DNA of 64,000 nucleotides from Pirellulales bacterium (GTDB lineage: Bacteria > Planctomycetota > Planctomycetia > Pirellulales > Thermoguttaceae): positions 40,734 to 104,733 of the forward strand of contig JAFGRD010000172.1 of NCBI GenBank assembly GCA_016935315.1, written 5' to 3'. The notes beneath the pieces are model-generated. The model made no database searches, was not told the DNA's origin, and worked only from the letters and a program-made list of their open reading frames with translations. Of this stretch, positions 25,836-34,108 are shown piece after piece. The translations under genes were made by a program, and so were the position numbers. Every line of letters starts with the position of its first letter. Within the stretch, counting starts at the first letter, position 1.

Positions 25836-28574
25836 ATGCTGGAAGAACGTAGTCTCAAACTCGATCTGCTTGCGCTGGGTCTGCTGGCACTGACCGTCTT
25901 CCTGGCGGCTGCGCTGCTGAGCTACGATCCGGCCGATCCGCCGAGCAAGCTTGTCTTTCCCGAGCGGGCCGAAACGCTCAACATCTGTGGCCGGTCCGGG
26001 GCACTGGTCAGCCGCCTCGTGCTCACCGGGCTGGGACTGGGCGCCTACTATCTGTTGGTCTCGCTGGCGCTGCTCGACGCCGTGTTGCTGGCGCGGCGCT
26101 CGATCGACCAGCCGGCGTTGCGGGCCGCCGGTTGGCTGCTGTCGCTGGTCGGGATCACCACGTTGGCTGCCATGGCCGTGCCCCAATGGTCGCCCGGCCC
26201 GGTGATCGGCTCGGGCGGATACTTCGGAGCCGCCGGACGGGGCATGATGGAAATGCACTTCGCCAGCGTCGGCGCCTATATTCTCACGCTGAGCTTCATC
26301 TTCGGCGGGCTGTTGCTGTGTACCGACTACGTGCTGATCCGCATTCTGGCCTGGATCGTCGGCCGGCCCACCAAGGGGCTGGGGCGAGGAGTCATCTATG
26401 CCACCATGGCGTACTCCCGCAAGCTCGCTGGCCGAGACGGGGCCGACCGCTACGAGGAGGAAGAAGAGGAAGAGGAAGAGGAAGACGGAGAACAGGGCGA
26501 GGACGTCGCCATTCGCGTGATCGGGCCGGTCGCCGAAGACCACCCTGAAGAAGAGGCCGATGCGGACGACCCACCCCGCGAGGAGCAAGAGAAGGAGAAG
26601 AAGGCAGCCCGCACCGCCCGGAAACCGTTGGCGTCGATGCTGCGAATCACCCAGGGCAAGCAAGCCGAGCGAAACGAGGTTCTCGACGATCTCGCGGCCA
26701 CGGGAACCGGCGGGGAGATGGCCAACTACGAGTTGCCCGGCGCGGATCTGTTGCTCGAGAGCGAAGCCTTGTGCTTCGAGGAGCACGAGAGAGAAGTCCG
26801 CCGCAAGGCCAAGGTGCTGGAGAAGACGTTCACCAATTTCGGCTTCAACGTCCGCGTCGTCGAAATCCAGACCGGGCCGGTGATCGCCCAGTTCGAGGTG
26901 GAGTTGCAGGCCGGCCTGCGCTTAAGCAGAATCACCGGGCTGGCCGACGATCTGGCCATCGCTTTGCGGGTCCCCAGCGTGCGGATCGTGGCGCCGATTC
27001 CGGGCAAGAACACCGTGGGCATCGAGGTGCCCAACACCGAGCGGCAACTGGTGAAGCTTCGAGAGGTGATGGCGGAAACGGACGGCAAGACCCAGAAGCT
27101 GCGGATCCCGATCTTTCTGGGCAAAGACGTTTCCGGCAATCCGATGGTAGTGGATCTGGCCAGCCTGCCACACTTGCTGATTGCCGGCCGCACGGGCACG
27201 GGCAAGAGCGTCTGCCTGAATTCGATCATCGTTTCGATCCTGATGACGCGTCGCCCCGACGAGGTCCGGCTGTTGCTGATCGACCCGAAAATGGTCGAGC
27301 TGAGTCCCTACAAGCGTTTGCCGCACCTGATGCACCCCGTCGTGACCGACATGCGCAAGGCAGAGGCGATTCTCGGTTGGGCCGTGGAAAAGATGGAGGA
27401 GCGGTACCAGCTTCTGGCCCGGGCCGGCGTGCGTCACATCAGCGTCTACAACCAGTTGGGCGAAGAGGAGCTGATGGAGCGGATGCAGCCGGAGGATGAG
27501 GAGGATCGCAAACGGATCCCCACCCACATCCCCTACGTGGTCATCGTGGCCGACGAGATGGCCGACCTGATGATGACCGCCGCCAAGGAGGTCGAAGGAC
27601 ACATCATTCGCCTGGCCCAGAAGAGTCGGGCCGTGGGCATCCACCTGGTGCTGGCCACGCAGAAGCCGACCGTCGACGTGATTACCGGCCTGATCAAATC
27701 GAACCTGCCGGCGCGGATTGCCTTCCAGGTCGCCAGCCGCACGGACAGCCGCGTCGTCCTCGACGAGATGGGGGCCGACAAGTTGCTGGGCAACGGCGAC
27801 ATGCTCTTCCTGTGGCCGGGCACCAGCACGCTGATCCGTGGCCAGGGAATCTTCCTCAGTGACGACGAGATCTCCGGCGTGATCTCCGCGGTGGCCACCA
27901 GCGAGCCGCACTACGTCAGGGAGTTGGTCCAGCTTAAGGCCAAGGAGCCGGAGCCGGGTGGTCCCCAACTAAGTGGCCGCGACGAACTCTACGACGCCGC
28001 GGTGGACGTGGTCGTCCGCGAGCGGCGCGGAAGCGTGTCGCTGTTGCAGCGGAACCTGGGCGTCGGCTACGGTCGGGCAGCCCGGCTGATCGACTACATG
28101 GCCGAGGACGGCATCGTCGGCCCGTACAACGGGTCCCAGGCCCGCGAGGTCCTCATCAGCCTGGAAGACTGGGAGGCCATGAACGGCCAGCCGCCCAACG
28201 AGGCGGCGCCCGCCGCGAAAGGGCGGCCGCACAGCAACACGATCTTGCCGGAACCGCAGAAGGCCCGGCTGGAGCTGCCGACGCCCTTGAAAGCCTCGAG
28301 AGTGCTTAACACCGATTTCGAGGACGCAGAGGACGAGGAAGAGGACGAATATGAATACGAGGAGGAAGAGTACGACGAAGACGAAGGGGAGGACGAAGAG
28401 GAGGAGCTAGAAGAGGAGGACGAGGAGCCAGAGTACGAGGATTCTGAGTACGAGGATGCTGAGTACGAGGATGCTGAGTACGAGGACGCTGAGGACGAGG
28501 AGTTGGAGGACCACCTGTCCAAGCAAGACGGGGCCGGTGACGACGAGGAGCACTGGACGGCCGAAAGCGCCTAG
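25836..28574 (+). CDS. ftsK: FtsK/SpoIIIE DNA translocase with acidic extensions
   Basis: A 912-residue chromosome-segregation translocase. Four membrane helices lie in residues 10-185. A linker with a run of Glu (about 208-222) is next, then the motor: a beta domain (VVEIQTGPVIAQFEVEL), AGRTGTGKSVCLNSII with Lys457, LLLIDPKMVELSPYKRLPHL, and VIVADEMADLMMTA. The gamma winged helix (LYDAAVDVVVRERRGSVSLL, then AARLIDYMAEDGIVGP) reads KOPS-type sequences. Past gamma, about 90 residues are very acidic, with four EYED(S/A) repeats. Family members normally end near gamma, so the tail is unusual. ATG at 25836; a TTG one codon upstream is possible. Confidence 0.95.
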   Translation: MLEERSLKLDLLALGLLALTVFLAAALLSYDPADPPSKLVFPERAETLNICGRSGALVSRLVLTGLGLGAYYLLVSLALLDAVLLARRSIDQPALRAAGWLLSLVGITTLAAMAVPQWSPGPVIGSGGYFGAAGRGMMEMHFASVGAYILTLSFIFGGLLLCTDYVLIRILAWIVGRPTKGLGRGVIYATMAYSRKLAGRDGADRYEEEEEEEEEEDGEQGEDVAIRVIGPVAEDHPEEEADADDPPREEQEKEKKAARTARKPLASMLRITQGKQAERNEVLDDLAATGTGGEMANYELPGADLLLESEALCFEEHEREVRRKAKVLEKTFTNFGFNVRVVEIQTGPVIAQFEVELQAGLRLSRITGLADDLAIALRVPSVRIVAPIPGKNTVGIEVPNTERQLVKLREVMAETDGKTQKLRIPIFLGKDVSGNPMVVDLASLPHLLIAGRTGTGKSVCLNSIIVSILMTRRPDEVRLLLIDPKMVELSPYKRLPHLMHPVVTDMRKAEAILGWAVEKMEERYQLLARAGVRHISVYNQLGEEELMERMQPEDEEDRKRIPTHIPYVVIVADEMADLMMTAAKEVEGHIIRLAQKSRAVGIHLVLATQKPTVDVITGLIKSNLPARIAFQVASRTDSRVVLDEMGADKLLGNGDMLFLWPGTSTLIRGQGIFLSDDEISGVISAVATSEPHYVRELVQLKAKEPEPGGPQLSGRDELYDAAVDVVVRERRGSVSLLQRNLGVGYGRAARLIDYMAEDGIVGPYNGSQAREVLISLEDWEAMNGQPPNEAAPAAKGRPHSNTILPEPQKARLELPTPLKASRVLNTDFEDAEDEEEDEYEYEEEEYDEDEGEDEEEELEEEDEEPEYEDSEYEDAEYEDAEYEDAEDEELEDHLSKQDGAGDDEEHWTAESA
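28431..28490 (+). repeat. Four 15-bp tandem repeats inside ftsK
   Basis: Units of GAGTACGAGGATGCT (first unit ends TCT, last has GAC for GAT) encode EYED(S/A). The near-identity at DNA level indicates recent slippage expansion in the acidic tail. Confidence 0.9.
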
Positions 28575-28716
28575 GCCACAGGGACGAATGCCTGCGCACA
28601 GGCCCGCCGTGTACCCAACCCTCAGCGTCGCCAGCCGCTGGACTTGTCGCGGCACAAGGAACCATGGCCAGCACCCCCGTAAAGCGCATAGCAGCCCACC
28701 CGGAAGGGCGTTTCGG

Positions 28717-28745
28717 TTGACATGGGCGACGACCGGCGGTAGATT
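28717..28745 (+). promoter_or_regulatory. cimA: cimA promoter
   Basis: TTGACA at 28717-28722, exactly 17 bp, TAGATT at 28740-28745, followed by an A/T-rich stretch (TTTAATTAATTA). The predicted start near 28752 gives a leader of about 195 nt that contains the leader peptide and terminator. Confidence 0.7.
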
Positions 28746-28787
28746 TAATTAATTACGATTTTGTCCTCTGCAAGTTCGAGCCATCCG

Positions 28788-28868
28788 ATGTCGCATCCGG
28801 CCAGCCATCCGATACGCAGCGTCGCCGTCGGCGTGGTGGCTATTATGATTCGGAAGGTGCGGCCTTAA
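28788..28868 (+). CDS. Val/Ile-rich leader peptide of cimA
   Basis: A 26-codon frame from ATG 28788 to TAA 28866-28868. The start reads MSHPASHPIRS. Codons 12-21 (28821-28850) encode V-A-V-G-V-V-A-I-M-I, and the end is RKVRP. Five Val and three Ile codons in 26 resemble the leader peptides of ilv operons. No strong ribosome-binding site precedes it. The stop codon lies inside a segment that can pair with the terminator arm at 28901, so the frame sits exactly where an attenuation peptide should be. See the leader feature. Confidence 0.6.
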   Translation: MSHPASHPIRSVAVGVVAIMIRKVRP

Positions 28869-28933
28869 GGGCTTCGAACCGGCAGGAGACCGACGAACAC
28901 AAGCCCTGAGGCCGGCTGGCCTGAGGGCTTTTT
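28861..28933 (+). promoter_or_regulatory. Attenuator: antiterminator/terminator of cimA leader
   Basis: Segment 2 (28861-28874, GGCCTTAAGGGCTT) overlaps the leader-peptide stop. Segment 3 (28901-28913, AAGCCCTGAGGCC) can pair with segment 2 (12 Watson-Crick pairs plus a wobble/bulge). It can instead pair with segment 4 (28918-28930, GGCCTGAGGGCTT; 12 of 13). The 3:4 hairpin has a 4-nt loop and is followed by five T's, a Rho-independent terminator 14 bp before the cimA ATG. Ribosome stalling at Val/Ile codons would free segment 2 and prevent termination. A protecting segment 1 was not identified. Confidence 0.7.
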
Positions 28934-28947
28934 CTGTTGGTGGGACC

Positions 28948-30567
28948 ATGCATCGCATTGAAATCTACGACACGACCCTTCGCGATGGGGCGCAGGCCGA
29001 AGAGATCGACTTCTCGCTGCCGGACAAACTGTTGCTGACCGAGCGACTGGACAGTCTCGGCTTCGACTACATCGAGGGCGGGTATCCCGGATCCAATGAG
29101 AAAGACGCGGAGTACTTCCATCGCGTCGGCGAGCTGGATCTGAAACACGCCAAGGTCTGCGCGTTCGGCATGACCCGGCGGAAGGGAAAACGCCCGGAAG
29201 CCGACCGCGGCTTGAAGGCCCTGTTGGATTCCGGCGCCGCGGTGGTGACACTCGTCGGCAAGGCCTCGATCTTTCAGGTAACCGAGGTCTTGAGGACCAG
29301 TGTGGAAGAGAATCTGGCTATGATCGGTGAGAGTGTCGCCTTCCTGGTCGAGGCCGGGCGCGAGGTGATCTTCGACGCAGAGCATTTCTTCGACGGTTGG
29401 AAGCAAGATCATCATCATGCGCTGCAGGCCGTCCGCGCGGCCGCCCGGGCCGGCGCCCGATGGATTGTACTCTGCGACACCAACGGCGGCGGCATGCCGG
29501 ATGAAATCGCCGAAGTCACCCGGACGATCGCCGGCGAGTTGTCGGTGCCGGTGGGCATCCATTGCCACAACGACTGCGATCTGGCGGTGGCCAACACGCT
29601 GGCCGCCATCGGTGCCGGGGCCGTCCAGGCCCAGGGGACGGTCAACGGATTCGGCGAGCGTTGCGGCAACGCCGATCTGATTTCGGTGATCGCCAACCTG
29701 GCCTTGAAGAAGGGGGGATATGACGTGCTCCGGCCCGGCAGCACGGGCCGTTTGACCGAGCTGTCGCGATTTGTCTACGAAATGGTCAACATGAACTTCC
29801 GCACGCACCAGCCGTTTGTGGGCAAGAGCGCGTTCGCCCACAAAGGGGGAATGCACGTCAGCGCGGTTGCCCGAAACACGGCCTCCTACGAGCACATCGA
29901 TCCGCAGAAGGTCGGCAACGAGCGACGGGTGCTGTTAAGCGAGTTGTCGGGACGGGCGAACATCCAGGCGCTGACGCGCCGGCTGAACATCCCGCTCGAT
30001 TCCGAGTTGATGGACAAGGTGCTGGCCGAGGTCGTCGCCCGGGAGAGTGAAGGATACCAGTTCGAGGCGGCCGACGGCACGTTCGATCTTCTGGTGCGGA
30101 GGTGCATGGGCACTTTTGCGCCGCATTTCGAGCGGTTGAAGTATCACGTGGACGTTGAGAAGGGACTCGACGGCCGGGTCCTGACCGAGGCCACCGTGAA
30201 GATACGCGTGGGTGACCGGATCCGTCACGAGGTGGCCGAGGGCGACGGCCCGGTCAACGCCCTGGACGCCGCCATGCGAAAGGCCCTCAACGGATCCTTT
30301 CCAAGCTTGGCCAGGCTCCACCTGGTCGACTACAAAGTGCGGGTGATCAACTCCGAAGCCGCCACGGCGGCGGGAGTGCGCGTGGTGATCGAAAGCCAGG
30401 ACGAAGACGACGTCTGGGGCACCGTGGGCGTGAGCGAGAATATCATTGAAGCCAGTTGGATCGCCCTGGCCGACAGTTTCGAGTACAAACTCTGCAAAGA
30501 CGAAGCCCGGCTGATGAACCTTGAACACGTAACAAGGAACAGTGAACCGGGAGCCGGGAAGTATTGA
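28948..30567 (+). CDS. cimA: (R)-citramalate synthase
   Basis: A 539-residue enzyme of the LeuA/CimA family: IYDTTLRDGAQAEEIDFSLP, the TIM-barrel motif YIEGGYPGSNEKD, VLCDTNGGGMPDEI, HCHNDCDLAVANTLAAIGAG, and NGFGERCGNADL. The last third (VDVEKGLDGRVLTEATVKIR to IIEASWIALADSFEYKL) is the LeuA dimer/allosteric domain. The substitution pattern (GGYPGSNEKD, FDAEHFFDGWKQD) is that of citramalate synthase of the CimA type (TIGR00977), not 2-isopropylmalate synthase. It makes citramalate from pyruvate and acetyl-CoA for the threonine-independent isoleucine route. Its stop TGA lies in a family-A repeat. Confidence 0.92.
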   Translation: MHRIEIYDTTLRDGAQAEEIDFSLPDKLLLTERLDSLGFDYIEGGYPGSNEKDAEYFHRVGELDLKHAKVCAFGMTRRKGKRPEADRGLKALLDSGAAVVTLVGKASIFQVTEVLRTSVEENLAMIGESVAFLVEAGREVIFDAEHFFDGWKQDHHHALQAVRAAARAGARWIVLCDTNGGGMPDEIAEVTRTIAGELSVPVGIHCHNDCDLAVANTLAAIGAGAVQAQGTVNGFGERCGNADLISVIANLALKKGGYDVLRPGSTGRLTELSRFVYEMVNMNFRTHQPFVGKSAFAHKGGMHVSAVARNTASYEHIDPQKVGNERRVLLSELSGRANIQALTRRLNIPLDSELMDKVLAEVVARESEGYQFEAADGTFDLLVRRCMGTFAPHFERLKYHVDVEKGLDGRVLTEATVKIRVGDRIRHEVAEGDGPVNALDAAMRKALNGSFPSLARLHLVDYKVRVINSEAATAAGVRVVIESQDEDDVWGTVGVSENIIEASWIALADSFEYKLCKDEARLMNLEHVTRNSEPGAGKY

Positions 30568-30663
30568 CGTTTGCACAGTCAATGTGCGAGGGCGACCAAC
30601 GGGAGCCCGATTTTTCCGGCCTCACGTTGGCCGGCCTTGATCATTCGCAATGCAGACATCCAT
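30563..30663 (+). repeat. ~101-bp palindromic repeat (family A)
   Basis: Full-length copy starting ATTGACGTTTGCACAGTCAA and ending CAGACATCCAT. The TGA is the cimA stop. Inner arms CCAACGGGAG and CTCACGTTGG frame the loop with a five-T run. Confidence 0.9.
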
Positions 30664-30687
30664 AGGTAACACTTCAGTCCAATGGTG

Positions 30688-30705
30688 GCTGAAGTCGCAA
30701 GACTC
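30688..30705 (+). repeat. 18-bp repeat with GCAA tetraloop hairpin, upstream valS
   Basis: GCTGAAGTCGCAAGACTC is identical to 33989-34006, on the other side of valS. Each copy can fold to a short stem capped by a GCAA tetraloop (here CTG-A-AGTC with GACTCAG). Confidence 0.7.
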
Positions 30706-30808
30706 AGTTTGGGACCTTTCAGCATCGCGGCCCTCTGAATTCTCGCGAATCCAGCTTCAGCAACTTTTATCCACGAACCCACACTTTCCAACCATTGCCA
30801 TCACCACC

Positions 30809-33800
30809 ATGTCCACGACCCCACCCTCGTCCGACCTGCCCAAACAATACGACCACGCGGCTGCCCAGCAGCGCTGGTATCACTTCTGGGAAGAGAACGG
30901 CTATTTCCATAGCGAGCCGAACCCGCAGCGGAAGCCCTATGCGATCGTGATCCCACCGCCGAACGTGACCGGAGCGCTGCACCTGGGCCACGCGCTGAAC
31001 AACACGCTCCAGGATATTCTCATTCGGCAGAAGCGGATGCAGGGTTTCGAGACGCTCTGGATGCCCGGCACCGACCATGCCGGGATTGCCACCCAGGCCG
31101 TCGTCGAACGCCGCCTGTTCGAGGAGGAGAGCACGACCCGGCACGACCTGGGACGCGACGGGCTGGTGCGGCGGATTTGGGCATGGAAAGAGGCCTACGA
31201 GGCGCGCATCATCGGCCAGTTAAAGGACATGGGGTGCAGTTGCGACTGGCAGCGGACGCGGTTCACGTTGGACCCGATCTGCGCCCGGGCCGTGCGGCAC
31301 ACTTTCTTCAGCCTGTTCCAGGAGGAGCTGATCTATCGCGGCAAGCGGCTGGTCAACTGGGACACGGCGCTGCAGACGGCCGTCAGCGACGACGAGCTGT
31401 TCCACGAGACGGTTTCCGGGCATTTCTGGTACTTCAACTACCCGGTAATCGATCCCAAGCCAGGTGAGCCGCAGCACGTGACCATCGCCACCACCCGGCC
31501 GGAAACCATGCTCGGCGATACGGCCGTCGCGGTGCATCCCTTCCCGGCGTCGGCCCTGGAGGGAATCGAGACGGAGTTGACCCGGCGGCTGGCCGCGGCG
31601 CCGGCGAAGCTGCAAGCGGAGATCCAGGCCGAGTTGGCCGAGGTGCGACATCGCCGGCGGGAGCTCCTGCCGGAGTTGATCCGGCTGCGCGACATGGCCA
31701 GCGACGGCCGCAAGCTGTTGCTGCCGTTGGTCGACCGCGAGATCCCGCTGGTTGCCGACGAGTGGGCCAAGCCGGAGATGGGCACCGGCTGCGTGAAGAT
31801 CACGCCGGCCCACGACCCGAACGACTACGAGGTCGGGCTGCGGCGCGATCTGCCGATGGTCAACATCCTCAACCTCGACGGCACGCTGAACGAAAACGCC
31901 GGCCCCTACCAGGGTCAGACCGTGCTGGAGGCCCGCGAGAACGTCGTCGACGATCTGAAGAAGTTGGGGCTGATGGTGGACATCGAGCAGCGCGAGATCG
32001 ACCTGGCCCATTCCGACCGCTCGAAGACGCCGATCGAGCCGCTGTTGACCGATCAATGGTTCGTCAAGATGCGGGACCTTGCCCAAACGGCCATGGACGC
32101 GGTAAGCGACGGCCGGGTGAAGATCTTCCCGCCGCGTTACGCCAAGGGCTACCACGACTGGCTCGGCGAGAAGCGCGACTGGCCCATCAGCCGGCAGCTC
32201 TGGTGGGGACACCAGATTCCGATCTGGTACTGCAAGACGGCCACCGAAGAGGAGCTGCAACAGGCCTTCGCCGGCCGCGACGACGTGGTCTGGCATCGCG
32301 ACGGGCAATACGGCCAATGGTTGATCTGTGCGCAGGAGGAAGACCTGCCGGAAGACGCCGTGGCGGGTCACGAACTGGTGCGCGAGCAGGACGTGCTGGA
32401 CACCTGGTTCAGCTCGGCGCTCTGGCCCCATTCCACCCTGGGCTGGCCGCAGCAGACCGACGAGTTGGAGTACTACTACCCGACGAACACTCTGATTACC
32501 AGCCGCGACATCATCACGCTCTGGGTCGCCCGCATGGTCTTGGCCGGGCTGCACAACGTCGGCGAGATCCCCTTCCACGAGGTCTACATCCATCCGAAAA
32601 TCCTCGACGGCTACGGCGAAGGCATGTCGAAGTCGAAGGGCAACGGCGTCGATCCGCTGGACGTCATGGAGAAGTTCGGGGCCGATTCGCTGCGGTTCGG
32701 TCTGGCCTATCTGACCACCGAGACGCAAGACATTCGCATGCCGGTCGATTTCGAGTGTCCGCATTGCGGCAAGCTGACCGAGCAGACCCGGGAGAACCGC
32801 ATGCGGCCGCGAATCCGGTGCGGACAATGCGGGGGTGAGTTCTGCACGCAGTGGGCCGAGAAGCCCGACGACAAGGTTCTGCCGCGCGGCCCGGTCGTCA
32901 GCGATCGGTTCGAGGTGGCACGCAACTTCTGCAACAAGCTGTGGAACGCGTCGCGGTTTGCGCTGATGAACCTCGAGGGTTTTGCCCCCGGCACGGTCGC
33001 CGACGACGCGTTGCTGATCGAGGATCGCTGGGTCCTCAGCCGCCTTTCAACGGTCACCCGGCAAGTGACCGAGGCGTTGGACCAGTACAAGTACGCCGAC
33101 GCCGCCCGGATGTTGTACGATTTCTCGTGGGACGAGTTCTGTAGTTTCTACGTGGAGATGGTCAAGGCCCGGCTGCAGGACCCGGCGTCGCGACCGGTGG
33201 CCCAACGAGTGCTGGCCCACACGCTCGATTCCATCCTGCGGCTGTTGCACCCGATGATCCCGTTCGTGACCGAAGAGGTTTGGCAGTTGCTGGGCAAGGT
33301 GGCCCCGCAGCGCGGCATCGATTCGGTGGGACCGGCGGCCGAGAGCATCATGATCGCCCCCTGGCCGCAGTGCGACGCGGCCCGGGAGGACCCGCAGATC
33401 GAGGCCCGGTTCGCCCGGTTCCAGGAAGTGCTCCGCGCGGTCCGCGAAATCCGCAGCCGGCAGAACGTTCCGCCGAAGAAGCCGATCGAGTTCTCGGTCC
33501 GCTGCCAGCCGGAGGTGGCCGCCCTGCTCGAGCCGATGCAGCCCTACTTCGTCACCATGGCCGGCGCCCAGCCGATTGCCTGGGGACCGAGTGCGGAGGC
33601 CCCCGCGCTGAGCGCCAGCGTCACCTCGCCCGGCATCGAGGTCTTCGTCGATCTGGCCGGGCTGATCGACGTCGAGGCCGAGATCGCCCGCAAGCGGCAA
33701 GAGTTGGAGAAGCTCGACAAGCTGATCACGGGCAAGAAGAAGAAGCTCGAAAACCGGAACTTCCTCGAGCGGGCCCCGGCGGCGGTAGTGCAGAAGGAGC

Positions 33801-33898
33801 AGGACGCCCTTACGGAGCTGGAGCAGCAGCGCCTCTCCACTTCGGAAGTGCTGGCAAACACCCTCGAACTTCGCCTTGACCGAACCGGTGACTCGTGA
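30809..33898 (+). CDS. valS: Valyl-tRNA synthetase
   Basis: A 1029-residue class I synthetase. HIGH is PPNVTGALHLGHALNN; the CP1 editing domain carries VTIATTRPETMLGDTAVAVH, with a roughly 70-residue helical insertion (ELTRRLAAAPAKLQ to EVRHRRRELLP). KMSKS is GYGEGMSKSKGNGVDPLD near residue 606. A Cys4 zinc-ribbon-like insertion (Cys650, 653, 671, 674) sits just after it, before the anticodon-binding domain. The C-terminal coiled coil of bacterial ValRS closes the protein (ELEKLDKLITGKKKKLE). The ATG at 30809 begins the conserved part; an in-frame ATG at 30650 lies in the repeat and is unlikely. Confidence 0.95.
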   Translation: MSTTPPSSDLPKQYDHAAAQQRWYHFWEENGYFHSEPNPQRKPYAIVIPPPNVTGALHLGHALNNTLQDILIRQKRMQGFETLWMPGTDHAGIATQAVVERRLFEEESTTRHDLGRDGLVRRIWAWKEAYEARIIGQLKDMGCSCDWQRTRFTLDPICARAVRHTFFSLFQEELIYRGKRLVNWDTALQTAVSDDELFHETVSGHFWYFNYPVIDPKPGEPQHVTIATTRPETMLGDTAVAVHPFPASALEGIETELTRRLAAAPAKLQAEIQAELAEVRHRRRELLPELIRLRDMASDGRKLLLPLVDREIPLVADEWAKPEMGTGCVKITPAHDPNDYEVGLRRDLPMVNILNLDGTLNENAGPYQGQTVLEARENVVDDLKKLGLMVDIEQREIDLAHSDRSKTPIEPLLTDQWFVKMRDLAQTAMDAVSDGRVKIFPPRYAKGYHDWLGEKRDWPISRQLWWGHQIPIWYCKTATEEELQQAFAGRDDVVWHRDGQYGQWLICAQEEDLPEDAVAGHELVREQDVLDTWFSSALWPHSTLGWPQQTDELEYYYPTNTLITSRDIITLWVARMVLAGLHNVGEIPFHEVYIHPKILDGYGEGMSKSKGNGVDPLDVMEKFGADSLRFGLAYLTTETQDIRMPVDFECPHCGKLTEQTRENRMRPRIRCGQCGGEFCTQWAEKPDDKVLPRGPVVSDRFEVARNFCNKLWNASRFALMNLEGFAPGTVADDALLIEDRWVLSRLSTVTRQVTEALDQYKYADAARMLYDFSWDEFCSFYVEMVKARLQDPASRPVAQRVLAHTLDSILRLLHPMIPFVTEEVWQLLGKVAPQRGIDSVGPAAESIMIAPWPQCDAAREDPQIEARFARFQEVLRAVREIRSRQNVPPKKPIEFSVRCQPEVAALLEPMQPYFVTMAGAQPIAWGPSAEAPALSASVTSPGIEVFVDLAGLIDVEAEIARKRQELEKLDKLITGKKKKLENRNFLERAPAAVVQKEQDALTELEQQRLSTSEVLANTLELRLDRTGDS

Positions 33899-33988
33899 CG
33901 TGGGGCGACAAAGCCGAAGCGGGACGAGCAGTCTCTTGGAGGAATCCGATCCGTTCTCCCCAACTCGCGCCATTTCACCCAATTGGCA

Positions 33989-34006
33989 GCTGAAGTCGCA
34001 AGACTC
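33989..34006 (+). repeat. 18-bp repeat with GCAA tetraloop hairpin, downstream valS
   Basis: Second copy of the repeat at 30688. Here the stem is CTGAAGTC with GACTCCAG (one mismatch) around GCAA. It lies 90 bp after the valS stop. Confidence 0.7.
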
Positions 34007-34108
34007 CAGACTCGGTGCCCCCTGCGTCTCGCAGCAAGCTGGGCCTTTGAGCCATATGCTAGACTTTCGATAAGTCATGCAACCACGTCTTTCTGGGGGG
34101 AGACACCC

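Noticed and set aside
30579..30791. Small frames with EAGKIGLPLVALAH-type ends, also at 47833-48051
   Set aside because: These peptides are translations of the family-A repeat and recur with it; not proteins.
30664..30808. T-box or amino-acid leader in front of valS
   Set aside because: No T-box sequence, no specifier loop and no terminator were found; only the GCAA hairpin repeat.
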